Below, piece after piece: positions 1 to 12,100 of a DNA stretch of 64,000 nt. The notes under the pieces were generated by a model. It searched no databases and was not told where the DNA came from. It saw only the letters and a program-made list of their open reading frames with translations. The stretch covers positions 27,091,818 through 27,155,817 of the forward strand of contig NC_019875.2 of assembly GCF_002234675.1 (NCBI RefSeq). The letters are read 5' to 3'. The translations under genes and the position numbers were made by a program. The first letter of the stretch is position 1, and every line of letters starts with the position of its first letter. This DNA comes from Oryzias latipes. Taxonomy: Eukaryota > Chordata > Actinopteri > Beloniformes > Adrianichthyidae.

Positions 1-1807
1 TTCAGAAAAGTGTTTCTGACAAAAAAAGAGACAAAAAAAACCACCTGTTCAGGAAGAAAGAAAAGAAACGCAACAGGTTTGGATGGAAGCGGTGGTCTGG
101 AGGTGGGAAGGAGACAGATGCTCCGAGACATATCATATGCCACTAGATGGAGAGCTAAAGCCGCACACATGGAGCCCCAGAAGGGGGGGTTTCCAAAACC
201 GCAATGTGTTGGACGCTTTTGGAAAGAATAAAATCCTTTTTCAGTATTACAAAACTAGTTACACGACTTTCTAAAATCTTTCTAAAATAGGTTTCCAAAT
301 AAAGAAGTTACCTATTGGTTTACAAAAAGTGAGCATTTTGGCCCCATTGAGGTTCATCCAAAACTCAAAATACTCTTGTTTTAATGTCACAGACAAAACA
401 GACTTAGATTTAAGTTTAGAGCTTGTGTTTCACTTGATTTTTTTATTCATGTGTTTTTTCATGTTTTTGATATTTGGACATGAAATTATAGTAAAATTCT
501 ATTCTTAACAATGCAAACATTTACCACTTTGACTGTAATTATGTTTAAGTTTCTATTAAAACATATTAAAAGCATTTGTGTTCAGTAATAATAAAATTAT
601 GTTTAGAAACTTACAAAGTACGTTTTGCAGTAAATTGTTACATTAAGCAAGGATTCAGGCCACTTTAAACTTTGAGACTTAAACATACAAGTACTTGTTG
701 TTAATAACACACTACTAACTCGATGATGAGAACCCAAAACATTAGGATTATGCACTTTTTGATGGGTAATTACAAATCAGGGGGGGGGGGGGGTTGTGAT
801 TATTATAGCTTAATTACCACTTACTGGCAAAAAAATAGTTTTTCGTAAATATTTTACATAAGGCTGCAAGTAAATTAAATCCCACTAAATTTTCGTGGAA
901 ATTTGTGGCCAACTTTTTTCATCCTCTTATAAAATAAATTTAGCGAAACTCACTAAATTAAGGTATTTTAATGCATTTTTTGTTGTCATTGTCTCATCTT
1001 TATATTTTTTTTTATTGATTAAAAATTTATTTTTCTAACAAACATTTTTTATTTACTCTGCTTTGTTTTTATTTTTATAGTAATAGCATCACATTGATTT
1101 TAAACCACCCAAATGATTACAGACATTACATTATCACACTGCCTGTTAAAGGCAAATGGATAATTGCTTTCATGATGGCAGACATAATTTTCATAACAAA
1201 ATGGTAAACACCTAATGGTTTCAGTAGCTTAATAGAGTGGTTGTGCTGGTTCAGTCCCCCTTATGTGATTCAGAATACTTTGATTAAAACAGAAGTGTGT
1301 GGAGTTAATTAAAAGGTCAGCCGTGTTCTTTTTAACCAATCTGGTTATTCCCCAGACTGAGGAAGAGTGGGACTTAGAGCAGTGCAGAAACCATCTGCTG
1401 CCACCAACACTGAAGAATAAATGAAGACTTCAAACCCACGTGCTGCTCGCTCACATTAAAGCTGCATTTCTCTGTCTAAACTTAATTCTCTCCATGGACA
1501 TCTTTTCTCGTCTTAATCAGGACGAGGCTTCTGTTTGCTCAGTCTTCTCAACTGTTAGTTATGACAATTTACTGAACGGAGAAGGAGGGACTGCCAGCAT
1601 CTTCAGACATGTGCCCAAGAATTTTATAATGTGCACAGTGTGTCTTGGAGTGTTCTATAATTAGACGAGGATATATGTGCGAATCCAGACCAGCAAAAAT
1701 TTTCCCTCCAGTCCTCAGAGACATGCCTGTTTTTTTGTTGGAAACTATTGCAGTCAAAACGGTGAGTAAACTACATTTTATTTGAAGTACAGCATGAGAA
1801 TTTGAAC

Positions 1808-2905
1808 ACTTAAAGACCCCCTCTGCAAGAATCATGTTTTTGCTGTTTTTAACGTGTTCTTGTATCATTTTTCTGATGATGGAGGACATTTAGAAAGACA
1901 AATTAGCTTAAAATTGTGAGTATTTCTTTATTCAAATCATTGTGAATAAGAAGCAGATGAAAAAAATGCAGATTAAAAAATGTTGTTTTTGTGACATAGA
2001 TGATATGCTGTGCGGGCCGAAAGCTCTCTGCCCCAAGCTCTCAGCAACAGAGAGGGGAAGAGGGGCGGTGTTGCTCCATACAAATGGTCCGGCTCGCGAA
2101 TCACAGGTGAATTTCTAATGAAGAACTTTCGCTGCTCCACAGAAATTGTCCTCGAAAGTTAAGTGGCCAAATTTCCACCCTAATTCCCAACTAAAACTAA
2201 ATAGTGCTGGACTATCTAGTCAGTGCCTTGAATTTTAAAAGCAATTCGGACACCATACTCACTACTTTTTTTTCTTTTTAAATGGCGAATATGACATCGT
2301 CTATTTCAGGAAGTTAAAATCTAATTAATATGAGTGTTTTGCGACAATCATTTATGAATACACTGTCTTCTGAAGAGAAAAAATGTTGGTTTATCAAAAA
2401 AAATACCTTTTTTGGAAAAAAATTGTTCCGACGCAATACATTGGGGTCTATATTCGCCAATCTAGTGATGCGCTGTGCATCGATGCACACTGGTTTTTCG
2501 CAGAGTTGTAGATTTGGACATTACTGCACCATGTAATATATGGGTAGCTCGGTTTGTAAGGTAAAAGGCTGCCACACAGGAATCCAGTTGGATTGATTGC
2601 TGGATTGTTGAATGCTCACCACATCAATGGTGAGCAATCAACATCACCCAGTGGGGGCCCTCCAGAGCACGGCTCGTCTGCAGCTCAACGTTGTTTAGAC
2701 AAATGCGGAGAATGGAGTGGGAATTTCTTTCTTTCTAATGCACCATGTAGTGAGTAAGAAAGTAGGAAAGGAATTTGGACACAGCTATATTTATATATTT
2801 AAAACATTTTTTTGGCTAACAGCAGTGTAATCATAATCAAAGGACAACTGGAAATGCTTTGAGAATAGATCAAAAGATGATTTGAGCAGGGATTTAATGG
2901 TCTAA
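1808..2905 (+). repeat. Dispersed family A copy, split by a younger insertion
   Basis: The 5' part (about 1808-2160) begins with TTAAAGACCC and follows the family order: 'gatgatggaggaca', 'ttcaaatcattgtgaat', a GGGCGG-containing central block, 'aatttctaatgaa'. The 3' part (about 2795-2905: 'ggctaacagcagtgtaatca', 'atagatcaaaagatgat') resumes where the 5' part stops. About 630 bp of unrelated sequence lies between them. Coordinates are by eye. Confidence 0.7.
2163..2786. mobile_element. MITE-like insertion inside a family A copy
   Basis: The ends are imperfect inverted repeats: 'ggccaaatttcc' on the left and 'ggaatttggacac' on the right. The right end contains 'gtagtgagtaagaaag', a signature of a common teleost MITE ending in GGAATTTGGACACAGC. 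Internally there is a hairpin at 2606-2643 whose arms are GGTGAGCA-ATCAACA and its complement around an 8-base loop. No transposase ORF is present. The exact target duplication could not be fixed. Confidence 0.5.
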
Positions 2906-2939
2906 CATACAGTTCAGTGTTACAGGATTGTGGCATCCC

Positions 2940-3422
2940 TATTCGGTACATAGACATAAAAAAGCGGTTTAAAAAAAAGAGTTTACGTCTTAGTAAATAT
3001 GCTGGGCGGGGCTACAAGCTCCCTGCTCCTCCCCATTCTGATGCGTCCTCTAATAGACAAATAGATCCATGTACGTCATTATTTTCCTTGTCTGAGCTGG
3101 CATCTGGCTCAAAGCTGTATGGCTGGATAGCTCCATTAATGCTAGACAATTTTGTTACACCAACAATGTTAGGTTGAGGGTGTGAGAGGCTGTGAGCTAG
3201 CGGGAGAGCGCGCCAGAGAACTCTTAGCAATGTGAAGGGGGTCGGGGTTGCTCTGGTCAACTCAGAGGCAAACATCTAATGAAATCCTGCCGCTCTACAG
3301 AAACCATGTCCTATAAAGCAAAACCATTTTTTTTTACTGTGGCTAAAAATGGCATATTCATAAGGACCATTGGGAACACTTTGAAAATAGATCAAAAGAG
3401 GATCAGAGTGGGTCTTTTAAGA
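2940..3422 (+). repeat. Dispersed family A copy (5'-shortened)
   Basis: Carries the family central block ('tgctgggcgggg', 'ctccctgctcc', 'tgatgcgtcc', 'ctgagctggcatctggctca', 'ctgtatggctggatagctcc') and the 3' end ('aatagatcaaaagaggatca' followed by GAGTGGGTCTTTTAA). The terminal block is the inverted complement of the family 5' end TTAAAGACCCACTCC. The first ~150 bp of the family are missing or replaced. Confidence 0.75.
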
Positions 3423-3479
3423 TCTTCATAACTTGCTTTTTGCTATTTTGGGTCTAAAATATGGCGAGGGAACTTTTTG

Positions 3480-4858
3480 GTTCATTAAAATCAGACAAAG
3501 GCTTTTTATTTTAATCATCAAGAGATCTTTTATTGTATTTTTTCTAAAATGCAAAGGACATAACAGGATTTGAGAATAAATCCAAACTTGAGTGCACAAA
3601 AATGTTTCACTGCAGGCGATTATGTACAAGAGGGCAAAAAAAAACCAACAGGATTCAACAGGAACTGTGACAATATTCTGAGTCAAGATATTGAACCTAA
3701 ATAATGTAGACAAAACTGGATTTATTTGCACATCTGTAAAACACAGCACATAAATTAATTGTACATTTCAGTGAACTTTGAATAAAAAGTTCACAAATAG
3801 TGCATCACTCATCTTTGCAAGTTGGATTTTATAATACACAAAAGACTCCCCCTCCTTCATAAACAGGCCCGTTCATCTGAACTGAGAAAGGAAGAAAACG
3901 TTCTTCCTTTCAGATCGTCACTTTCACCCCAACATACAAACCAGAAAGAAACTGCCAGCAATTACAATTTGATTGTACCGTCATTTTATAACAGTTTTTC
4001 TATACAGGTAATCAATTCTTTAGTTATCCCTGCCTGTGGCACAAAGAAAAGCTGCAACAAACGTTTGGCAAGAGTCCTGTTTTAATAGGTGATAATTTAT
4101 TTAAAAAAATGATTAAACTGGGATTGAAGGAGGTGGGGGGGGTGTTGCTGTGTATTTTTATCATTTTTACAGTCAGTTGCAACCATTTATAAGGGCTCCC
4201 AGGTATATTTACAGTACATTTTTCTTCATAGCTTGTCAGCAGTTTGGTTAAAGTTTTATGGACATATTTTTTTAAGCCCAAACACAGTGTGAGTTTTTAT
4301 TTTATTTTGTTTTTTTACTTTTTTTCTCAGAAAAAGACAGCTGTTGTATAAATGAACAACCCAGGCAAAAATTATTAACAAAACTGATGAATATTTATAC
4401 ACATATATCATCACAGTTAATGTAAGAAACCCAACCCTTGTAAAACTCGGTGTGCCGACATGGGTCAATGAAACACCACCTTATTTCACTGGAACTCTGC
4501 TGCTACTAAATACAAGATAACATGGATCTGAAGGCTATCAGCTCAACACTATGCGTGCTACAGAAGAGAAGTCAAAAACACTCACTAGCCATTTAAATAA
4601 AAGCAAAAAGTGGGAGCGACCATTTCTCAGAACACAGATGAGTTTGACGCAGGGCTCACATTTTTTTTTCTGAATCCTTCTGTACAGAAAAACGAAAGTG
4701 CTCTGGTCAAACCTGTAAAAAAATAATTTATACAGTCCTCCGTTCAGCGAATGGAGAGTTTGTCACCAGTGTTGTCTGTTTTTGTTTCTTCAAGGATGCT
4801 CTTCCACCCAATCGCCCTCCTGCTCCTCACCCTCGCCGCCCATCCGGTGGATTAGTTG
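3480..4858 (-). other. KLHL14: Probable KLHL14 3' untranslated region
   Basis: Sequence following the KLHL14 stop codon. It is free of the family A repeats that flank it. On the minus strand AATAAA hexamers lie at 3721-3726 and about 3505-3510, either of which could be the poly(A) signal, giving a 3'UTR of about 1.1-1.35 kb. The true end is inferred, not seen. Confidence 0.4.
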
Positions 4859-4999
4859 TCATTTGTTAAAAGGGAGGCAGGCGGGCAGGATGACGGTGGA
4901 GCAGGCCGGGCCCGCCAAAGGCTCGGCCACTTCCCCCTCCAACTCTGTCCACGTTCCCTTCTCTGGGCTGTAGCAGATGGTTGAAGACTTATAGGCTCC
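4859..4999 (-). CDS. KLHL14: KLHL14 terminal coding exon 8 (kelch repeat 6)
   Basis: 141 bp from acceptor 'ttcctcctcag' to TGA (4859-4861). Encodes 'GAYKSSTICYSPEKGTWTEL' and ends 'STVILPACLPFNK'. Confidence 0.94.
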   Translation of the reverse strand, partial: GAYKSSTICYSPEKGTWTELEGEVAEPLAGPACSTVILPACLPFNK

Positions 5000-7900
5000 C
5001 TGAGGAGGAAAAAAAACATATTTAATCTTCCAAGTGTTGTTTGGATTTTCAACAGTGCAGCAAAGTTTTTCTTTTTAATAAAAATGCCATAACTCAGGTT
5101 GAAAATGAAAAAAAGTGCCAATACAAATCCATACCTAAAATCTGTCACACAGCCACTACATACATTGTTCTTATTTTCCACAAATAAAATTTCGGTCTTT
5201 GACGATACATGCGTGATAATTCAAGTGTTTCTTGCGTTCCTCATTCGTCGATGTGCGCAGATGTCGGTTGAGGCTTTTGTGAATTCGGTTTTGAGCTTCA
5301 CAAAATTTCTGGTTGGTTGAAGATTACACAGTGAACGCGTATTTATCGTAGGTTGTGGCAATTATTATGTAGATCTTATGTAATTGTGCCTAATTTCTGC
5401 AAGATGGATACGCAAATTTGTGGCTTTCCACGACCGTTCCACTTGTGTCTAACGGATTTTTGCGATGTAAAACTTTTATATTGCCTATGCGGCGCACATA
5501 TCACGTTCCAATTATGTAATTGACTCACGAGTCACCAATACCTTGTATATAAACAGCTCAATAATCATGCACGGTTCGTGGTCTATGTTGATTTACGTGT
5601 TTTTTGTGTGGTTTAATAATAATTCTGTGGCTTTAACGTGGTTCATTCATGTGGAAATTACACATAAAGACCAAATTTTTTTTTCATTTTTTCTTCATAA
5701 TTCATGTATGACCAATCTTCACCTGTGCAAACTGTGGCTGTCTGACATTGCCTTTAGATCCAAATTGACATTTTGCTCCTGTTTTTGTTTCTATATTCAT
5801 AAACAGTTTCATACAAATGTTGTATTATATGTTCAGTACCATGCTCCAGCTGTAGCCTCCAACGATGTAAATGCTGTCATCCAGAACAGCGCAGCCCGGA
5901 CCGCTGCGACCTTCCAGGATGGGCGTCTGAAGGATGTTCCACTGGTCTGCTTTTGGGTCGTAACACTCAACAAGCATCACGTCCAGATGGGAAAAACCTG
6001 AGGAGAGACCAAGAACGTCTTTTCAATGTTTAATGTTTTACATTTTAGATCAGGTTTACATTGTGAGTTTTATATCCCCCATGATAACTTTTTAGTCAAA
6101 TGTCTGTTTCGTTGAACAGCAGTTTTTCATAGGGGCTGATTTGAAAGAGTTCTGTTGACTTAGTACTCGGGGGAGGGGGGCACCTCTGGACTTGTGATAC
6201 TGATTTTTTTGTCAAATCTGAGGAAAGCTTCCGATTTCTATTGCTTGAATTGGTTTACGTCAGGCAATCAAAAGGTTACTAAAAAAAGAGACAAAAGTAA
6301 TGTACAGTTTATCTATAATAGGGATGCAACAATTCACTCCAAACCTCGACTTTTGGATCACGGTTTTGTTTTAGTTCAATATATGATTTGTGTGTTACAA
6401 AACCACAACCTAAAAAAAACCTATTGGATGGTTTATACTAAGCCCGGTGCAATGTAGTAACACAATAAAAAAATAAACCCTTCTTGAATTTACCACAATA
6501 TGTGTTTGCATACCAGTTTTTTACGTTATAAGTGTCAGTCAGAATGCAACAATTCACTTCATTAAAGACCCACTCCAATGAAAATTGTGTTTTTGTTGTT
6601 TTTAACATGTTTTTGTGGCATTTTTCTGACGATAGGGGACAAACATGAGAAAATTAAGCTCAAAATTACATTTATGAGTATTTTTTTATTCAAATTCTTG
6701 TGAATCCGAAGCAAATGAAAAAATGCCAATTGAAAAAGGGCTTATTGGTGGGGTAGAAAATACACTGGGCGGGCCAAAAGCTCCCTATTTCGAGCTCACA
6801 GCAACAGGGAGAGGAATGGAGGCGGGGTTGCTCCACGACAATGGTCCCGCTCTCAACTCAGAGGCAAATTTCTAATTAACTCCTGCCGCCCTGCAGAAAC
6901 TATATCCTAGAAAAGGACACAGGTTTTATTTTATTTTGGCTAAAAGCAGGATAATCATGATTAAAAGAGCTGGGAACACTAAGAATAGATCAAAAGATGA
7001 TCGGAGCGGGATTCTAAAGGTATAACAGATAGTTGGGTTTTAAAAGGATTGTGGCATAGATATGTCACATGTAGAATGATTAATCATGATTTGATTGAAA
7101 AGGCAAAATAATAAAAAGTAGAAAAGATACATGTCCATATAAATACATCCCTGAATACATTAATGATCCTGTCATAGTTTCTCTTAATTATACTTAGCAA
7201 ACTTATTTATTATATTTCTGATATTTTATATTTCTGAAAATAATTTTCTGCAGAAACAACTGACAACTTTTGACTCTTCACGTGATTCAAAGAACGGGAA
7301 AAAAGAAGCATTGGTTAAATAAATATTTATTTTCTTGTTTTTTTTAAATAAAGTTTTGCTCTTTAACCATCATGCTATTTGTGCTGCTGCATAATTTGAC
7401 CAGGAAAGATATTTAATCGTTTCCTTCAGTCTTAATAATAATTAATAAGGTTTTAGAGGACTCCGGGTTTAAAGGTTTAAAAGTATTGATAGAACATTAT
7501 AAACTGAATCTAACAAAAAATTAGATGCCCTTTTCTGTGTTTAGGTGTTACTGTTTGTTATTATTGTTTTAGAGGTAACGTATAAGTTTCCATCTAATAT
7601 TCCTTGAAAATGAAACACACTGCTGATAAATGTTCATTGAATCTTTGTTATTGTTTCTTCCTGTCTCTGAATGGCTATAAAACCCAAACTATTACCTTTT
7701 TACACACAACACAAGTCTTATTGAAAGACATAAATCAAACGAAAGGAGGTGCTCAGAAACTCCCCTGCAGTCAGCAATCATCAGACTCCATGACAGCTCA
7801 TGATGGGGATGAAGAGACACAATTGCATTTAGAGGTGTTTTAAATGAAACTGGGCTCTATTGCAAAGAAACGCATTCTGTTTTACTTTCACATTGAAAGA

Positions 7901-9079
7901 TAGAAGAGAGAAAGAACCAAGGCTGTCAATGGCTCGTACCCGCCATATTGTTAAATATAAAAATGTAACAGACCTGAAAAGAAAAGTACGTGTCTTCATC
8001 TTTTTTATTCCCTGACGGGCCGGAGCGCTTACCTTTCAAATGGTTTCCACCGATGGCATAAAGACGGTCGTTCATCCCAGCCAGGACATGAATGGCACGC
8101 TTCGTGTTCATGTCTTGTTTTCTAGCCCACACATCCATTACTGGGTCATAGCAGTACAGCCAGGACACATACTCGCCATTGTGCACTCCTCCTGTAACGT
8201 GTAAGTAAAGCACTATCAAATACCGCCCAATGGTTGCACATATGGTCTATAATAGAAGAAAATATCATACTTTACTATGATTAAGCTATTTCCCTGCTAT
8301 TGCTTTTGTTTTTATTAAAACAAACAGGTAAAAATTGGACAATAATCATGTTTTGGGTTCAGCTCGTGCCTACAACTCATCTATTTGGGAACTACTGTTG
8401 CACAGATGATGTGTGCGTGTAGACACAGCGCCTCTCCTGACCTGATATATAAATCTTCCCATTGTGCACTGCTCCTGCATGGGCAGCCAGAGGCTGCGGC
8501 AGAGATGACACATAGTTCCATTCATTCGTCTCCAGGTTGTAGGACTCAACACTGGAGAGGTAGCCTGTCTCATTCCGGCCGCCAATCACGTACAGGTGCT
8601 TATCCAGGCGGCAGGCGAAGAAGCTGGCTCTCCTGAAAATGTGTCAACACAACACAACCATTGAACCTACACCAAACATGGCCACTTAAGTCACACAAAA
8701 ATAAATCTCTAATTTCTACCTTCTTTAGTTCATAAAGTTGTGAGATCAAAAATGTACCAAATTTTCAAAATAAAACTAAAAGACGTTTTTAAAAAAATTA
8801 AGAATGTGCTGATTTATGGAACACATTCTATCAGTGTTTTTAACCAACATCTCAGTCAGTCTTGCACTCAAAAGGTAAACAAGCCTACCTTTCCTGCATG
8901 GGGGGCAACTGAATCCAACTATTGAATCTGGGGTCATAGCGGCTGACAAAATTAGTGCTGTGTTTTCCTGCAAACAGAAATAAATTAAAGTACCGGGTTA
9001 GGATATTTATTGGTGCAGGTTTTGCACACCAGAGCACAGATGATTCAGACAATTACAGCTTGCAATTTGTGATGTTTTC

Positions 9080-9125
<46 letters not shown>

Positions 9126-12100
9126 GTGTGGGTGTGTGTGTGTGTGGGTGTGTGTGTGTGTGTGTGTGTGTAGAGACAGCGTCTCTTCTATCATCTTGTC
9201 AATTCACTGGAAGTTGGAACCGATCAGATGTTTCCATTCAGACTGTACATGAAAACTGGACAGAGTGAGTATGACGTCACTCGGAAAATGACGTCTCCAA
9301 CCAAATGAAGTCAATTCAGATGCCATATTTTTGCAATGTGGACACCATCATGTTGAAGCCAGATGTGGTCAGTAAGCAGTGATTGATCCAAGAGTTAAAA
9401 AAGGTAGCAGAGCAAGAATTTTTATTCTGACAAATAGAATGACTGACTGAGTAGTAGCTTTTTATCTCTCATTAAAAGTCTATAGGACTTTGGCTTCTTG
9501 GAGCCAGCGGGTACTTCCTGTTTGGAACACAGGGAGGGGAGGGATAACTCAGTCCAGTTCTCTTATACAGTCAAATGAATGTTTCCTTCCTCTGGGAACC
9601 AAAATTTGTGGTCTGAACTTTAGCCTTATTACGTTTTTATTTGTAGGTATACATAAAGTCTGTCACATTCTTAGTAAATACTGGGGATGCCACAATTGAA
9701 ACAATTCATTGGTAAAGTGAATCATTGCATCCCTAGTACATACTAGTACGTTTACCCTGAAACTGCCAAACAATTGTTGTGTTAATTTAACATGTATTTA
9801 GCCTTTATGGTTTGACTGTATCACACCTGCTTAATAAAACGCCAACAGAAAGTTTGTCTTCATTGTTATTTGCTTATTTACACATTTTAAAGAGGGATTA
9901 TGCAGACTTTGTAGATTTTGTTATTTTGTAATAAACAAATTATTAATCCAATCATAACAAAATTGTGACACAAAACTGTTTAATTTCTTTCAAGTTTACA
10001 GTATTACTTTATTTTTATTTACAATTTTATTCTCAGGTTTTCAATAATTCCTCCAAGTTAACAATATGACAATAACTTTTGAGTTTAAAACTGTTTATTT
10101 ATTTGTTTACAATGTTTTGTTTTTAATATTTTCAATATTTCTTTCAATTTAACAATCTTGTTTTTCGTTTATTTTTGGGTGATCTTAACTTGACCCCATA
10201 GAAGTGAATCATTGCTTCTCTGGTAACCACCATTATTTTCATTTTTTCTAGCATGTATTTTTATGTACAAATATATTTTGATGAGGGTCAATAAACATCC
10301 CATTTTTGCTACTTTATTTATAATCTGCGCTTAAATTAACAAATTATAAATAACTTCTAAATAAATTAGCACTATGTTAAACATGGGGATGGGGAAGGGA
10401 ATATACAAATTATCTTCTTTCCACTCCCTTTCAAGCAATCAAACTCTATTTGACATCCATTCTATGTAATGGATTCAATGTGTCATGTGTGTGTGTATGT
10501 GTGTGTGTACTATATGTCTATTTATGATCAATTTTAATGTCAAGAAGATGGCATTGTCTTCACTTATTTTCTTTATTTTGCAAACAATTTATGAGCTAAA
10601 ATATGAACTTGTTTTGACTTGTCTCTGTATTTGTATCTTTGGTCTTTTTTGTTTTCATTGCTTCAAATAAACCTACAATCCAAAAACACGTCTATCCATT
10701 TTTATCTCCATCCTTCCCATAGTTCAATAATCTTGTTTCATTTGATCAACAAAGTATAAACAACAAACAACCCAAAAGTGTATTTTATCAATCGTGATCC
10801 TAACAGAAGAGTGCTGCTGTTTATGAATTGTTTAAGCTACAGCAACTTAGTTTTCCTTCCTTAAGTTTTAGTCTTTTCAGAAAAAAAGTCTCTAAAAATG
10901 CTAATTTCACTGGAAAAAAAGAAACATTTAGCTTCCTTTCAACTTCACTAACATATTATTTTGATTTTTAATAAAATAACAGAGGCAGAGTTCTGTTTTT
11001 TAACTTTTAATACAATTTTCCAAAAACCTCCTCTTAGTGTTTTGACACCAAAAATCTGTCAACATTAAAAACACTTGTTTTTCTGTGTCCATTATTGATA
11101 AGTGCCGATTGAAGTGTTGTTTGTCCACTTAGAGTTGATTTTTCTCTGAGTCTGAGTGTTTGAAAATCTCTGAAAGTGTTACATCAGCTCTGATGGGGTC
11201 AAACTCCCAGAACTCCGAGTTTGGCTCAGCAATGACAAATGTTTGCTTTGCGTAAGTGAAGGAAAAGACAGGCTGCAGGGATGGAGGGGTGGAGGCTCAC
11301 CGTTGGGGTTCCACTGGTCCTCCCCGCCCATCAGCAGCAGGAAGTTCTCCACCTCCACCACACAGTGATGGGCGCTGTTGTAAGGCATTACTAGAAGACA
11401 AACAAAAGTCAAAGGTGAGAAATCATTTAGGCCCACCTCAACTTTCACTTGTCAGGATTTATCAACATCACGGCGTATCCCTTTGGATTGTGGACTATTA
11501 GACTCTCAAATAACCCCCAAAAAAGCGACGTATAAAAGTGAGCATTAGCTGTCAACCTGCATCTGTTTCAGCTGCTATCTCTTTGTGTAATAAGGACAGT
11601 ACATTTCTATTTCTGAGGTTTAGCTCGGCTAGAAGGCACAAAAACAACCGACTCCACTGACGCAACCTGCTTTTGTTCAATCTCGCTGTTGCAATGATTC
11701 ATGCGGTTTTGTACTACATCCGAAAACAGAGTGCGACGTTGGAAAGGGTGGCTCTTCGCCCTGCGCGTGTTTTTTTTGGTCTTCTCCTCCATCTTCTCCT
11801 GCTGAAGTGACCCCATTAAGATGTAGAGAAATGGTCTTAGGTGACAGTCATAATGAACATGATCGTGCTCACTCAATAAATCTCAGGCCCGGTGCTTTTT
11901 GAGCGCAAATCAGTGAAATGTTAAAGCCCACCTGTCTGTCTCCATCAGTCATTTCCACTGTCACCTCCCCATCGCCTGATGGATCACAGTTGCTGCAAAA
12001 TTAGACAGCCTTGAATCTCATTTCTTTCCAATTGGCCTCTCCCTGCAATCTTACTCAAGCTGGCTGACATGTGCCGCTCCTCTATGGGAGGAAGTCTCAG

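Larger units (their letters stand above)
1..3480. other. Repeat-rich sequence downstream of KLHL14
   Basis: No exon is recognisable here. The left ~1.7 kb is AT-rich unique-looking sequence with a 14-base G run at about 780-793. From about 1808 to 3422 it is almost entirely interspersed repeat (listed separately). The short ORFs in this stretch have no recognisable domain and AT-rich, non-coding-like composition. Confidence 0.6.
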
